Assembly: GCF_017377795.1 (NCBI RefSeq)
Contig: NZ_JAFRDR010000004.1
Span: 124,001 to 188,000, forward strand
From: Williamsia soli
GTDB taxonomy: Bacteria; Actinomycetota; Actinomycetes; Mycobacteriales; Mycobacteriaceae
Direction: 5' to 3'
Length of the DNA: 64,000 nt
Shown in pieces: positions 20,005-30,084 of the stretch (positions are counted from its first letter, which is position 1; each line of letters opens with the position of its first letter). The notes under the pieces were generated by a model that made no database searches, was not told the origin of the DNA, and saw only the letters and a list, made by a program, of their open reading frames with translations. The position numbers and the translations under genes are program-made.

Positions 20005-21554
20005 GCAACCCCCAGCCGGCGGGCGTCGAGCCCGGGGAAAAGATTGTCGGCGGCGTTCCACCGCGCCGCGAGGTTGTCCGCCAGCGGTTCTCGGCCGCGG
20101 TCGGCGGCATCGCAGATCTCGCGGGTCGCGTGGGCGTGGGTGTAGAGCCGGTTGCGGGCGTAGTCGGCGGCGGTGTCCTTGGAGACCATGAACGGCCAGT
20201 CCGACGACGCCGTCAACAGTGCCTCGCGCAGAATCTGATCGCTGACCCGGTCCCGTGCCATCAGGCCGCGGTCTCCTCGCTTGGTGACGGTGGCCAGCGC
20301 GCTCTGCACGACTTCGGCATTGATCTGCACCAGGTCCGCCACCTGGGGGCCGTTCCACACGCGCCAATCCTTGCCCGAACCCCATGACGATCTCTGCAGA
20401 GGAGCAGGTGTGCCGACGTATCCCTGTTCGCGTGCCACCCCGAGCGTGCCGACCCGGATACCGGCTTCCGGGAGGGCACGCAGTACCGCCTCGAGCCATT
20501 GCGGCCCCTCATGCCACCAGTGCCCGAACAGTTCGGTGTCGAAGGCGGCCACCACCAGCGCCGGCCTTCCGATGCGTGCACTCTCGTCGATAAGACGGGC
20601 GCGGACGCAGTCCACGAAGTCGGCGACATGGCGCTCCAGCGCTGCCTTCGCGCGGTCCGGTTCGTACGGTTTCTTCTCGGACCCGCTGACGCCGCGCCCC
20701 GTGACCCGGGCTGGTTTGAGCCCGAAATGATGGTCGTAGGTGTGGAAGTCGCGGTACGCCGCGTGGCCCGGGTAGCCCGATTTCGGCGACCAGACCCGGT
20801 AAGACACCTGCAGGTCGCGTCCGAAGGCGACGACGTCGCTGTCATGGACCGGCCGGCCCAGCGCGGTGTCCCCGTGGAGCGCAGGGCCATCGACTAGGAA
20901 ATGACCGACGCCCGCACGCTGATAATCGATCTCCATGCCCGGCGCATAGGCACATTCCGGCGCCCAGATACCGCCGGGACCGGAGCCGAACCGCTGCGCT
21001 CCGTCGGCGAGACCCTCGCGCAGCGAGAAGTCGCGCAGCCGTGGATCCAGCAGTGGTCCGAAGGGGTGCGCGAGTGGGCCGCCGAGGAGCTCGATGGTGC
21101 CCGCGTCGAGTATCGACCGGACCAGAGCCGAACAGCCGTGGCGCCAATGCGTCTCGAAATCGGTGAGTGCCGCTGCCGCGGCACGGTATTCGCGTCCGCC
21201 GAGGGCGTTGATAGCCGATGACGGCCGAGCGTCGGTGCCGGATTCGTCTCCGGCCACGGCGGCCTCGCTCGCCCGCACTTGCCAGTCGCCCAGCCACTGG
21301 TGCATCGCAGAGAGGCAGTGCGGGTCGTCGAGCTGGGCGGCGAGAACCGGGGTGATACCGAGGCTGAGCTGGTCGGTGAATCCGTCCGCGGCCAGCCGGC
21401 GCAGTGCCGCGAAGACAGGTTGATACGACCCCGCCCACGATTGGTAGAGCCATTCCTCGCCGACGGGCCAGCGGCCGTGGTTCGCGAGCCACGGCAGGTG
21501 AGAGTGCAGTACCAGAGAGAACATCCCCGGAACCGTGTGACCGTCTGCGGTCAA
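20001..21554 (-). CDS. GH57-family alpha-1,4-glucan branching enzyme (Rv3031-like)
   Basis: A 517-residue GH57 enzyme. Visible family motifs are HSHLPW (17-22), WAPECAY with the nucleophile E200, and AFDTELFGHWW with the acid/base D339. The mycobacterial orthologue supplies branches to MGLP. The start is the TTG at 21554, inside the four-base TTGA overlap with the upstream methyltransferase stop; the frame has no ATG or GTG close by. Confidence 0.9.
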   Translation of the reverse strand: MTADGHTVPGMFSLVLHSHLPWLANHGRWPVGEEWLYQSWAGSYQPVFAALRRLAADGFTDQLSLGITPVLAAQLDDPHCLSAMHQWLGDWQVRASEAAVAGDESGTDARPSSAINALGGREYRAAAAALTDFETHWRHGCSALVRSILDAGTIELLGGPLAHPFGPLLDPRLRDFSLREGLADGAQRFGSGPGGIWAPECAYAPGMEIDYQRAGVGHFLVDGPALHGDTALGRPVHDSDVVAFGRDLQVSYRVWSPKSGYPGHAAYRDFHTYDHHFGLKPARVTGRGVSGSEKKPYEPDRAKAALERHVADFVDCVRARLIDESARIGRPALVVAAFDTELFGHWWHEGPQWLEAVLRALPEAGIRVGTLGVAREQGYVGTPAPLQRSSWGSGKDWRVWNGPQVADLVQINAEVVQSALATVTKRGDRGLMARDRVSDQILREALLTASSDWPFMVSKDTAADYARNRLYTHAHATREICDAADRGREPLADNLAARWNAADNLFPGLDARRLGVA

Positions 21555-22354
21555 GGCTTCACCGCGACGTACAGCAGATCCAGACTGGCGTCGAGGTTGG
21601 AATCACTGATGTCGAAGTCGGCGGTGGTGATCGCTGCGACGTCGGCGGTGAGCTCCTGCGGCCACGGCTGCCCCGACAGCGCGCGCTCGATCTGAGCGTC
21701 GATGAACGACCCGCCCCAGACCGCATCGAGATCTCGCAGAACTGTGCCATGCGACACACCCAGCGTCTCGGTCACGGCGAATCCCTGTGTGGTGAGGAGC
21801 TCGCGCAACTCCGCCGGATTCAGTTCGCGGGTGTGAAACGGGTTGAGCGGGGTGTCGCGGCCGGGGGAGAACGTGATGCGGTTGGGGGTGGAGATGAGAA
21901 GTTCCCCGCCGGGGCGCAGCACTCGCAGGCATTCGGAGATGAAGGCCTGCTGGTCCCATAGATGTTCGATGACCTGGAAGTTGACCACGGTGTCGACGGA
22001 GGAGTCCGGTAGTGGCAGATCGATCAGGTTGGCCTGGTGAATCGTCAGATGTGAGTAGCGCGCACGGGTGTGTTCGACCGCCGAGCGGTCGTAGTCGACG
22101 CAGGTCACGGCAGTAGCGACCCTGGAGATGAGGTTCGCTCCGTACCCCTCGCCCGACCCGGCTTCGAGCACCGTGCGGTCGCGGCACCGTTCGAGGATGT
22201 ACTCGTAAGCCACCTCGTGTCGCCGGAACCAGTAGTTCTCCTCGGCTATGCCGGGCACCGTCCTCTCGCCGGTCAATGCAAGCGTTTCGTGCTCTGTTTG
22301 CACTGGCTGCGGCGTTGAAATGGTGTCGTGTGATCCACGCGGTCCTCTGGCCAT
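21551..22354 (-). CDS. SAM-dependent methyltransferase of the MGLP locus (Rv3030-like)
   Basis: A 267-residue class I methyltransferase: VLEAGSGEGYG (motif I), VVNFQVIEHL, and LRPGGELLISTPN. Its M. tuberculosis counterpart is required for methylglucose polysaccharide synthesis. The methyltransferase, branching enzyme and glucosyltransferase form one translationally coupled unit (4-base overlaps). TAGGCT (22361-22366) lies 6 bases before the ATG, so translation is probably leaderless. The position of methyl transfer on glucose is not predicted from the sequence. Confidence 0.88.
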   Translation of the reverse strand: MARGPRGSHDTISTPQPVQTEHETLALTGERTVPGIAEENYWFRRHEVAYEYILERCRDRTVLEAGSGEGYGANLISRVATAVTCVDYDRSAVEHTRARYSHLTIHQANLIDLPLPDSSVDTVVNFQVIEHLWDQQAFISECLRVLRPGGELLISTPNRITFSPGRDTPLNPFHTRELNPAELRELLTTQGFAVTETLGVSHGTVLRDLDAVWGGSFIDAQIERALSGQPWPQELTADVAAITTADFDISDSNLDASLDLLYVAVKP

Positions 22355-22468
22355 GAGGGGAGCCTAGTAGGCGACGAACGAGACCTGAAGCAGCAGCTAG
22401 AACCGGAGTACAGAACTCGGGAAGAACCGCACGAATGTGACGCACTTCATTGCACGCGTAATCTGGTG

Positions 22469-22497
22469 TTCGACCTGGCATTAGGCCGCGCTAAGGT
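22469..22497 (+). promoter_or_regulatory. Predicted promoter of etfBA
   Basis: TTCGAC (22469-22474) and TAAGGT (22492-22497) are separated by 17 bases, a good match to an actinobacterial SigA promoter. It lies upstream of the GGTAAG operator array. Confidence 0.65.
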
Positions 22498-22498
22498 G

Positions 22499-22545
22499 GG
22501 TAAGACCCCGGAGTACTTACCGCTTAGTAAGTTCCTTTCGGTAAG
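22499..22545. promoter_or_regulatory. GGTAAG operator-like array upstream of etfBA
   Basis: Four copies of GGTAAG or its near-match AGTAAG alternate in orientation at 22499, 22516 (reverse), 22526 and 22540. The central pair forms the perfect palindrome ACTTAC-N6-GTAAGT at 22515-22532. Positioned just downstream of the predicted promoter, this looks like a TetR-type repressor site. Confidence 0.6.
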
Positions 22546-22582
22546 TTGTCCAGAACCCTACGCAGGAGGTCGACGAAGACCC

Positions 22583-23368
22583 ATGACAAACATTGTCGTT
22601 CTGATCAAGCAGGTCCCTGACACCTACTCCGAGCGCAAGCTCAGCGATGGTGATTACACCCTGGATCGCGAAGCTGCCGACGCCGTTCTCGATGAGATCA
22701 ACGAGAAGGCCGTCGAAGAGGCGCTGAAGATCAAAGAGGCAGGCGAAGGCGAGGTGACGGTGCTCGCAGTCGGACCCGACCGCACCACCGACGCCATCCG
22801 CAAGGCTCTCTCGATGGGCGCCGACAAGGCGATCCACATCAAAGACGACGCGATCCACGGCAGCGACGCGATCCAGACCGCATGGGTCATCGCCCGCGCC
22901 CTGGGCACCGTCGAAGGTGTCGAGCTGGTCATCGCCGGCAACGAGGCGACCGACGGTCGCGTCGGCGCCGTGCCCGCGATCATCGCCGAGTACCTCGAAC
23001 TGCCTCACCTGACCCACATGCGCAAGCTCAGTGTCGACGGCGACAAGCTGTCCGGTGAGCGCGAGACCGACGAGGGCATCTTCCACCTCGAGGCCACGCT
23101 CCCGGCCATCGTCAGCGTCGGTGAGAAGATCAACGAGCCCCGCTTCCCGTCCTTCAAGGGCATCATGGCTGCGAAAAAGAAAGAGGTTCAGGTTCTTTCG
23201 CTCGCGGACATCGGTGTGGAAGCAGAAGAGGTCGGACTGGCCAACGCCGGTTCGACGGTCACCAGCTCGACCCCGAAGCCGCCGAAGACCGCGGGCGAGA
23301 AGGTCGTCGATGAGGGTGACGGCGGCACGAAGGTCGCCGAGTACCTGGTCGGTCAGAAAATCATCTGA
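22583..23368 (+). CDS. etfB: Electron transfer flavoprotein beta subunit
   Basis: Beta subunit (261 residues) of the ETF heterodimer that accepts electrons from acyl-CoA dehydrogenases. Family motifs NIVVLIKQVPDT at the N terminus, the LIAGNEATDGRVGAVPAIIAEYL nucleotide-binding stretch and a KKKEVQV segment are present. The ATG at 22583 is chosen because NIVVLIKQV is the usual N terminus; AGGAGG lies 14-19 bases upstream. Also named fixA. It forms an operon with etfA 47 bases downstream. Confidence 0.93.
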   Translation: MTNIVVLIKQVPDTYSERKLSDGDYTLDREAADAVLDEINEKAVEEALKIKEAGEGEVTVLAVGPDRTTDAIRKALSMGADKAIHIKDDAIHGSDAIQTAWVIARALGTVEGVELVIAGNEATDGRVGAVPAIIAEYLELPHLTHMRKLSVDGDKLSGERETDEGIFHLEATLPAIVSVGEKINEPRFPSFKGIMAAKKKEVQVLSLADIGVEAEEVGLANAGSTVTSSTPKPPKTAGEKVVDEGDGGTKVAEYLVGQKII

Positions 23369-23415
23369 CGGCCGGCCACACCACCCATCGACCACAGTCC
23401 CAAGGAGTAACCACC

Positions 23416-24372
23416 ATGGCTGAAGTACTTGTCCTCGCTGAGCTGGACGCCGAAGGTGCCCTGAAGAAGGTCACCTCTGAGCTCATCACCGCTGCCCGTT
23501 CGCTGGGCAGCCCGTCGGTCGTCGTCGCCGGTAAGCCCGGTACCACCGACAGTATCGCCGACGCACTGAAGGAAGCCGGCGCAGAGAAGATCTACGTCGC
23601 CGAGTCCGATGACGTCGCCGGCTACCTGATCACCCCGCAGGTCGACATCCTCGGCACTGTCGTGGAGCAGGCATCGCCCGCCGGTGTGATCGTGGCCGCG
23701 ACCGCGGACGGCAAAGAGATCGCCGGCCGTCTCGCCGCGCGCCTGGGTTCAGGCGTGCACGCCGACGTCATCGAGGTCAAGGAAGGCGGCGCCGGTGTGT
23801 ACTCCATCTTCGGTGGCGCCTTCACCGTCGAGGCAACCGCCGGCGGCGACGTTCCCGTGTACTCGGTCCGTCCCGGTGCCGTCGAGGCCGCACCGCAGGC
23901 CGGCGCCGGCGAGCGCGTCGATGTCGAGGTGCCCGCAGCGCCTGAGAACGGCGTCAAGATCACCAAGGTCGAGCCCAACGTCGGTGGCGACCGTCCCGAG
24001 CTGACCGAGGCCACCATCGTGGTCTCCGGTGGCCGCGGTGTCGGCAGTGCCGACAAATTCTCGGTCGTCGAGGAGCTCGCCGACTCGCTCGGTGCCGCAG
24101 TCGGCGCATCGCGCGCCGCAGTCGACTCCGGGTACTACCCGGGTCAGTTCCAGGTCGGTCAGACCGGCAAGACGGTCTCGCCCCAGCTGTACGTGGCGCT
24201 CGGCATCTCCGGTGCCATCCAGCACCGCGCAGGCATGCAGACCTCCAAGACGATCGTGGCGGTCAACAAAGACGAAGAGGCCCCGATCTTCGAGATCGCG
24301 GACTTCGGCATCGTCGGCGACCTGTTCAACGTCGCCCCGCAGCTGACCGAAGCGGTCAAAGCACGCAAGTGA
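23416..24372 (+). CDS. etfA: Electron transfer flavoprotein alpha subunit
   Basis: Alpha subunit (318 residues), FAD-binding partner of EtfB; also named fixB. The FAD domain shows [28 protein letters not shown] and [10 protein letters not shown], followed by [37 protein letters not shown] precedes the ATG. A hairpin terminator follows. Confidence 0.94.
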   Translation: MAEVLVLAELDAEGALKKVTSELITAARSLGSPSVVVAGKPGTTDSIADALKEAGAEKIYVAESDDVAGYLITPQVDILGTVVEQASPAGVIVAATADGKEIAGRLAARLGSGVHADVIEVKEGGAGVYSIFGGAFTVEATAGGDVPVYSVRPGAVEAAPQAGAGERVDVEVPAAPENGVKITKVEPNVGGDRPELTEATIVVSGGRGVGSADKFSVVEELADSLGAAVGASRAAVDSGYYPGQFQVGQTGKTVSPQLYVALGISGAIQHRAGMQTSKTIVAVNKDEEAPIFEIADFGIVGDLFNVAPQLTEAVKARK

Positions 24373-24402
24373 CACCGCCCGGCTGCTGACAGCCTGAACA
24401 CT

Positions 24403-24439
24403 CAAACGGCCCCCTGGTCACCGACCCGGGGGTCGTTTG
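24403..24439 (+). terminator. Terminator hairpin after etfA
   Basis: Fifteen-base arms 24403-24417 and 24425-24439 pair with two mismatches (CAAACG...CGTTTG outer part). There is no long T run, but the position 30 bases after the stop fits a terminator. Confidence 0.75.
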
Positions 24440-24514
24440 CTGTTCACTCACCTTGCATCGACACGTCACGCCGCCGCAGCCGCGAGGTACACCTGGCTCG
24501 ATAGACCTGTGCCC

Positions 24515-25360
24515 ATGAGGACTACAGCAGAGACCAGTCGTGCCGGAGACGAAGCGCAGCGGAGCTCGACCAGAATCACTGCAGCACTCGTAACCGGCTC
24601 GACCTACAGCCTGTTCCTGAGCACCGACCTCCACGACATCGACCTGATCGCCCGGCTCCGCTATCGCGTCTTCGCCGACGAACCGGGGTTCGCCGATTCG
24701 ATGGCGGCGATCACCGACGGCCGCGACACCGACCGCTTCGACGAACACTGCGACCACCTGATCGTGCGCCACAACCTCACCGGAGAAGCGGTCGGCTGCT
24801 ACCGGCTGTTGCCGCCGCCCGGCGCAATCGCCGCCGGAGGTCTGTACACCGCAACGGAATTCGACCTCACCGAGCTCGATGACCTCGCCCCCCAGACGGT
24901 GGAGATGGGCCGGGCCTGTGTGGCGGCCGAGCACCGTTCGGGCGCGGTGCTGGCGTTGATGTGGGCCGGGATCCTCGTCTATCTCGAGCGCACGGATTAC
25001 CGCTACCTGATGGGCGCGACGTCGGTCCCGGTCCTGCGGGACGTCGACGGCGGGGTCGCGGGGTCACAGATCCGGGGGATCCGCGATTTCGTCTCCGAGC
25101 GTCACCGCGGACCCTGGCAGGTCCATCCTCACCAGCCGGTGCTGCTCGACGGCAAGGCACTCGATGAGATCGCTGCACCCGCTCGGCTGGCGTTCCCGCC
25201 CCTGCTGACCGGATACCTGCGCATGGGTGCCTGGATCTGCGGGGAGCCCGCCCACGACCCGGACTTCGGGGTCGCCGACTTCCCGACCGTGCTCGACCGC
25301 AGGCGGGCCAACACCAGGTATCTGGAACGGCTTCGTCACATCACGGCGGGCGCGCGATAG
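24515..25360 (+). CDS. GNAT-family (OlsB-like) N-acyltransferase
   Basis: Resembles the ornithine/acyl-ACP N-acyltransferase-type GNAT family: LRYRVFADEPGF, DRFDEHCDHLIV, AVGCYRLL, and VEMGRACVAAEHR. This is the layout of OlsB, the first enzyme of ornithine-lipid synthesis, and the next gene is a PlsC-type acyltransferase, the layout of OlsBA. Whether ornithine lipid is the product is inference. The ATG at 24515 is preferred; a GTG two codons earlier is possible. M. tuberculosis Rv3027c is the positional match. Confidence 0.75.
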   Translation: MRTTAETSRAGDEAQRSSTRITAALVTGSTYSLFLSTDLHDIDLIARLRYRVFADEPGFADSMAAITDGRDTDRFDEHCDHLIVRHNLTGEAVGCYRLLPPPGAIAAGGLYTATEFDLTELDDLAPQTVEMGRACVAAEHRSGAVLALMWAGILVYLERTDYRYLMGATSVPVLRDVDGGVAGSQIRGIRDFVSERHRGPWQVHPHQPVLLDGKALDEIAAPARLAFPPLLTGYLRMGAWICGEPAHDPDFGVADFPTVLDRRRANTRYLERLRHITAGAR

Positions 25361-26232
25361 TGGGCGCGCGAGCGACGCACAGCTGGTTCCCGTCCAGCTC
25401 GTGCGACGACAGTTGTCTCACCGACGAGTCGGTGGCCGGCCGGGTCCGGCAAGGATGGCGGGTGTTCGCTCTGCTGACCACCGCGGCCCTGGTGCTGTCG
25501 GTGGGGATGGCCATCGGGCTGCTGCCCCGCAGCGCCCGCGCACGCTACGTCCGGACCGCTGCGCACCTGATGATCAGCTCGCTCGGCATCCGGATCGAGG
25601 TCCATGACGATCGACCGAACCACCTCGATGAACGGAACCCGCAGGATCGATCGGACAACGGTCTGATCGTGTCGAACCACATCTCGTTCCTCGATGTGCT
25701 CGCGATCGCGTCGGTGAGGCCGGCACGTTTCGTGGCGAAGGCGGAACTGGCAACCTGGCCGGTCATCGGACCCATCACCCGCAGGCTCGCGGTGATCCCG
25801 ATCCGGCGGGAGTCATTGCGCGAACTCCCCGCCGTCGTCGACACCGCACGCAGCGGTCTGCTCGCGGGGGACAACGTGGGCGTCTTTCCCGAGGGCACCA
25901 CGCGATGCGGGCGGGGCGGAGGCCGTTTCCGGCCCGCGCTCTTCCAGGCGGCGGTCGACACGGGCGTCCCCATACACCCGGTGGTGGTGAGTTTCCACAC
26001 ATCCACCGGCGAACTGAGCACTGCTGCGTGCTTCATCGGCGCCGACGACATCGGCGACACGATGCGCAGGGTCCTGGCGGCGAAGGGCCTCGTCGTCCGA
26101 ATACAGATGTGCGAGCAGCAGCTACCCGGGGACGACCGTCGTGAGCTGGCGCGGCGTTGCGAACGAGTGGTGTTCGGCCATCCGGTCGCGCTGACCTCCA
26201 CGGACACCACCTCGGTGGCCCTGGCGGCCTGA
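25360..26232 (+). CDS. 1-acyl-glycerol-phosphate-type (PlsC) acyltransferase
   Basis: A membrane-associated PlsC-family enzyme of 290 residues. A transmembrane segment lies at about 37-57, then [10 protein letters not shown] (the HX4D catalytic motif) and VFPEGTT. It overlaps the GNAT gene by one base and probably works with it, as OlsA works with OlsB, though phospholipid synthesis is an equal possibility. The first ~35 residues are Ser- and Cys-rich and unusual. Confidence 0.8.
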   Translation: MGARATHSWFPSSSCDDSCLTDESVAGRVRQGWRVFALLTTAALVLSVGMAIGLLPRSARARYVRTAAHLMISSLGIRIEVHDDRPNHLDERNPQDRSDNGLIVSNHISFLDVLAIASVRPARFVAKAELATWPVIGPITRRLAVIPIRRESLRELPAVVDTARSGLLAGDNVGVFPEGTTRCGRGGGRFRPALFQAAVDTGVPIHPVVVSFHTSTGELSTAACFIGADDIGDTMRRVLAAKGLVVRIQMCEQQLPGDDRRELARRCERVVFGHPVALTSTDTTSVALAA

Positions 26233-26296
26233 TCCGGGCACGGCAGCTACCAGCGGGAACAGAACCACCTGCAGATGTGGTTATCCTTGGTTGGTT

Positions 26297-27517
26297 ATGT
26301 TCTCAGCCGATCGAAGCCCGATTTACCTCGACCACGCTGCCGCGACCCACATGGTTCCCGCCGCAGTCGTGGCGATGAACCAGATCCTGGGAACGGCCGG
26401 AAACGCTTCCTCGCTGCACGGATCTGGTCGCCGAGCGCGCAGGCAGCTCGAGGAATCTCGCGAATCGATCGCCGCGTCGCTGGGTGGGCGACCGTCCGAG
26501 GTGATCTTCACCGGCGGCGGAACAGAGAGTGACAACCTGGCCGTCAAGGGTATTTTCTGGGCTCGCAACAAGCCCGACGCCGCCCGCCCGAATGGCAGGC
26601 CGCGCATCATCGCCTCCGCCATCGAGCATCATGCGGTGCTGGACCCGGTGCTGTGGCTGGCCGACTCCGCAGGTGCCGAGGTGACCTGGTTACCTGTCGA
26701 CAGTCGCGGACTCGTCGATCCCGCGGACCTGCGCGCCGAACTCGCCGCTCACGCCGACGCGACGGCTCTGGTCAGCGTGATGTGGGCCAACAACGAGGTC
26801 GGTACGGTCCAGCCGGTCGTCGAGCTCGCCGCGATCTGCCGCGAGTTCGATGTGCCCATGCATTCGGACGCCATCCAGGCTGCCGGCCACCTTCCGATCG
26901 ACTTCGCAGCGAGCGGCCTCTCGGCGATGAGCGTCGCTGCCCACAAATTCGGAGGCCCGCACGGCATCGGTGCGCTGATGCTGGGTCGCGACGTCGACTG
27001 TGTGCCCCTGTTGCATGGGGGCGGACACGAACGCGATGTCCGGTCCGGTACTCCGGATGTGGCAGCTTCGGTCGGAATGGCTGTGGCGCTCGATCATTCG
27101 GTTCGCGAGCTGACGACGACCATGCCTGCGGTCGCGGTGCTGCGGGACAGGCTTTTCGACGTGCTCACGCGGTCCACGGATGACTGTGTGATCAACGGGC
27201 CTCTCGGCGATGACAGGTTGCCCGGGAACGTGCACGTCTCGTTCCCCGGCTGCGAAGGTGACTCGCTCCTGATGTTGCTCGACGCCAACGGCATCGAGTG
27301 TTCTACCGGGTCGGCGTGCACGGCGGGAGTGGCGCAGGCCAGTCATGTGCTGACCGCGATGGGCGTCTCGACCGCCCGCGCCCGCAGCTCGCTGCGGTTC
27401 TCGTTGGCCCCGTCGACGACCGCAGAGGAGATCGACGCCGTCGGAGCGGTCATCGGTGAGGTGGTGTCCCGGGCACGGGCGGCAGGAATGGCGACGGCTA
27501 TGGCAGGAGAGCGCTGA
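26297..27517 (+). CDS. iscS: Cysteine desulfurase (IscS/NifS family)
   Basis: PLP enzyme that takes sulfur from cysteine for Fe-S clusters and tRNA thiolation. H111 (IEHHAV), D191 ([10 protein letters not shown]), the PLP lysine K217 ([12 protein letters not shown]) and the persulfide cysteine C341 (STGSACTAG) are all present. The ATG at 26297 is used; a TTG two codons earlier exists. It overlaps mnmA by one base, so sulfur is likely delivered to MnmA. TATCCT at 26282-26287 suggests a leaderless start. Confidence 0.93.
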   Translation: MFSADRSPIYLDHAAATHMVPAAVVAMNQILGTAGNASSLHGSGRRARRQLEESRESIAASLGGRPSEVIFTGGGTESDNLAVKGIFWARNKPDAARPNGRPRIIASAIEHHAVLDPVLWLADSAGAEVTWLPVDSRGLVDPADLRAELAAHADATALVSVMWANNEVGTVQPVVELAAICREFDVPMHSDAIQAAGHLPIDFAASGLSAMSVAAHKFGGPHGIGALMLGRDVDCVPLLHGGGHERDVRSGTPDVAASVGMAVALDHSVRELTTTMPAVAVLRDRLFDVLTRSTDDCVINGPLGDDRLPGNVHVSFPGCEGDSLLMLLDANGIECSTGSACTAGVAQASHVLTAMGVSTARARSSLRFSLAPSTTAEEIDAVGAVIGEVVSRARAAGMATAMAGER

Positions 27518-28659
27518 TGCGGGTACTGGCGGCGATGAGTGGCGGAGTCGACTCTGCCGTGGCGGCGGCACGCGCCGTCGACGCCGGTCACGACGTGGTG
27601 GGCGTGCATCTTGCCTTGTCCACCGCTCCCGGCGCCTTACGCACCGGTTCACGAGGTTGTTGCTCGCGCGAAGACGCCGGAGACGCGCGTCGCGCTGCCG
27701 ACGTGCTCGGAATCCCGTTTTACGTATGGGATTTCGCTGATCGCTTCAAGGACGACGTGATCGACGAGTTCGTGGCGGCCTACGCGGCCGGCCAGACCCC
27801 GAACCCGTGCCTGACGTGCAACGAGAAGATCAAGTTCTCGGCATTGTCCGAGCGTGCGGTCGCGCTGGGTTTCGACGCGGTGGCCACCGGTCACTACGCG
27901 CGGCTCGAGAACGGGGAACTGCGCCGGGCCGTCGACGAGGACAAGGACCAGTCCTACGTGCTGGCCGTGTTGACCCCGGAGCAGCTCTCGCGCGCGATGT
28001 TCCCTGTCGGCGACACCCCGAAGGACCAGATCCGCGCCGAGGCCGCAGCTCGCGAGCTGTCGGTGGCGAACAAGCCCGATTCCCACGACATCTGCTTCAT
28101 CCCGACCGGCGACACCCGAGCCTTCCTCGGTGCCACCATCGGTGTCCGGCCCGGCAAGGTGGTCGATGCCGACTCCGGTGCCGAACTCGGAGATCACGAG
28201 GGTGTCCACGGCTTCACGATCGGGCAGCGCAAGGGGCTGGGTATCGATGCCCCCGCCGCAGACGGCAAGCCTCGCTACGTCACCGAGATCGACCCGGATT
28301 CCGGCACGGTCACGGTGGGATCGTCTGAGCACCTGCAGGTCTGGACGATTGTTGCGCGCCGGGCCATCTGGACCTCGGGCACGACGCCGACCGAACCCTT
28401 CGAGGCGATGGTCCAGGTCCGCGCTCATGGTGGGTTGGCTCTCGCCGACGTCGAGCCGATGGACGGCGATGGCACCGACGGCGTGGAGGGACCGGCATTC
28501 CGGATCAGGCTGCGCAGCCCGTTGACCGGAGTCGCGCGTGGTCAGGCGGCGGTGCTCTACCGGCCCGACGCCGACGCGGGCGATCTGGTACTCGGCAGCG
28601 GCCGGATCGCGGTCACCGGATCGGTCCCCGGCGAACTCGCCACCAGCGCGGGCACGTGA
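27517..28659 (+). CDS. mnmA: tRNA-specific 2-thiouridylase
   Basis: Installs the 2-thio group on U34 of tRNA-Gln, -Glu and -Lys. The PP-loop SGGVDS (8-13) activates the target uridine with ATP; C101 (NPCLTCNEK) and C193 (DSHDICFIP) are the catalytic cysteines. The 380-residue length is typical. Also named trmU. Coupled to iscS upstream and to the MetE-like gene downstream by short overlaps. Confidence 0.95.
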   Translation: MRVLAAMSGGVDSAVAAARAVDAGHDVVGVHLALSTAPGALRTGSRGCCSREDAGDARRAADVLGIPFYVWDFADRFKDDVIDEFVAAYAAGQTPNPCLTCNEKIKFSALSERAVALGFDAVATGHYARLENGELRRAVDEDKDQSYVLAVLTPEQLSRAMFPVGDTPKDQIRAEAAARELSVANKPDSHDICFIPTGDTRAFLGATIGVRPGKVVDADSGAELGDHEGVHGFTIGQRKGLGIDAPAADGKPRYVTEIDPDSGTVTVGSSEHLQVWTIVARRAIWTSGTTPTEPFEAMVQVRAHGGLALADVEPMDGDGTDGVEGPAFRIRLRSPLTGVARGQAAVLYRPDADAGDLVLGSGRIAVTGSVPGELATSAGT

Positions 28660-29669
28660 GTTCGATCCCGGTGGGCACCGGGTCCGGCGTCGGCTCGATG
28701 CCGGGGCTCGACCCGCTTCGAGCTGCCGAGATCAGCGTCGGTGAGTGCGAATTCGCGTTTCTTCCCGAATTACCCGCGCGTGGGCTCGGCGCCGACATGG
28801 TCGGTCGTGCGGCGGCCCTGCTCGTGGACATACCGATGGACTATGCCGCCTCCGGGTACCGACTCTCGACCAGGCAGTCGGTCATGGGCAGGCGGAGTCG
28901 TGATTTTCTCAGCGCCGACCTCGACGCCTTCGAGGAGGCGTGGGAGCGGGCGGGCCTGCGCGGCACCGAACGGACGGTGAAGGTGCAGGCCTGTGGGCCG
29001 TTCACGCTCGCGGCGTCGGTCGAACTCACCAACGGGCACAAGATCTTGCACGACCGTGGGGCCTGGACCGATCTCGTCGATTCGCTGGCCGAAGGCCTCC
29101 GCGTACATGCCGATGAGGTCCAGAAACGGACCGGCTCCACGGTGGTCGTGCAGATCGACGAGCCGATGATCAGCCGGGTGATCGAAGGGTCGGTGACTCC
29201 GCTGACGCGGTTCAACATCATCAACCCGATCCCGGAGCAGGTGCTCGCCGAACAGTTCGACAACTTCATGACCGTGGTCGCCAGGCCTGTGATCTTGCAT
29301 GACTGCTCGGCGGACGTTCCGTGGAATCTGTTGGCACGCACTCGTTTCACCGGCGTCAGCGTCGATCTGGCACAGATACGGACGGCAGATCTCGACGGCA
29401 TCGGTCAGCTTCTCGACGAGGGACGGGACGTGATCATCGGGGCGGTGCCGGGTACCGCCCCGGACCCCGTGCCCGCGGCAGAGCAGGTCGCTGCCTCATG
29501 CGCAGAGCTGACCGACCGGATCGGTCTGTCGCGCAAGGTACTTGCCGAGCATGTCGTCGTCAGTCCGGCCTGTGGCCTGGCCGGCGCGGACGACGAGTGG
29601 GCCAAGAGAGCACTCGGACTGTGTTCGACTGCGGCGCACGGGCTGTTGGCCGACCCGACCGCAGTCTGA
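28656..29669 (+). CDS. MetE C-terminal-domain-like protein (Rv3015c-like)
   Basis: A 337-residue protein with the fold of the cobalamin-independent methionine synthase catalytic domain: [20 protein letters not shown], and [11 protein letters not shown]. The usual metal ligands of MetE (His-x-Cys, Glu, Cys) are only partly recognisable (HDC and PACG), so it is unclear whether it is a methionine synthase. GTG start overlapping the mnmA stop by 4 bases. Confidence 0.78.
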   Translation: MSSIPVGTGSGVGSMPGLDPLRAAEISVGECEFAFLPELPARGLGADMVGRAAALLVDIPMDYAASGYRLSTRQSVMGRRSRDFLSADLDAFEEAWERAGLRGTERTVKVQACGPFTLAASVELTNGHKILHDRGAWTDLVDSLAEGLRVHADEVQKRTGSTVVVQIDEPMISRVIEGSVTPLTRFNIINPIPEQVLAEQFDNFMTVVARPVILHDCSADVPWNLLARTRFTGVSVDLAQIRTADLDGIGQLLDEGRDVIIGAVPGTAPDPVPAAEQVAASCAELTDRIGLSRKVLAEHVVVSPACGLAGADDEWAKRALGLCSTAAHGLLADPTAV

Positions 29670-29770
29670 ACCACCGCCGGGAACATTTCGCCGCCGGGTC
29701 GACTCTGACCTGTATGAGCTACTACGAACGGACCTGCGGCCGCCCGTCGAGGTGCAGCCCCCGCCGCCGG

Positions 29771-30031
29771 TCAGGCGGCCGAGCGCTTTTTGTACCAGAG
29801 CCACCCTCCGGTCACCAGTATCGCGCCCACCAGCGAACCGATGATGCCGCTGGGTCGGAAATCGAGGCCGTCGCCGGCGATGAGACTGATGAGCAGACCG
29901 CCGACGAATGATCCGACGAGGCCGGCGACGATGGCCAGACCCCAGTTGATCCCACCTTCGGGTCTACCGACGATGAGTTGGGCGCCGGCGCCGATCAGCA
30001 TGCCGAACAGAATGAGACCGATGATGAGCAT
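29771..30031 (-). CDS. GlsB/YeaQ/YmgE-family membrane protein
   Basis: An 86-residue protein with three predicted membrane segments rich in Gly (LIIGLILFGMLIGAGAQL; AIVAGLVGSFVGGLLISL; IIGSLVGAILVTGGWLWY). This family is induced by stress in some bacteria, with unknown mechanism. The ATG at 30031 is chosen because TATACT (30038-30043) ends 6 bases before it, a leaderless geometry; a longer GTG frame would include the -10 region. Confidence 0.78.
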   Translation of the reverse strand: MLIIGLILFGMLIGAGAQLIVGRPEGGINWGLAIVAGLVGSFVGGLLISLIAGDGLDFRPSGIIGSLVGAILVTGGWLWYKKRSAA

Positions 30032-30037
30032 GCGAGG

Positions 30038-30043
30038 AGTATA
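30038..30043 (-). promoter_or_regulatory. -10 hexamer of the GlsB-like gene
   Basis: TATACT on the minus strand ends 6 bases before the ATG at 30031, so transcription probably starts at the start codon. It decides the start of this gene. Confidence 0.6.
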
Positions 30044-30084
30044 TGCAGGTGAGGTCACGTGTCCCGCCCCGCCACACCCACCGA

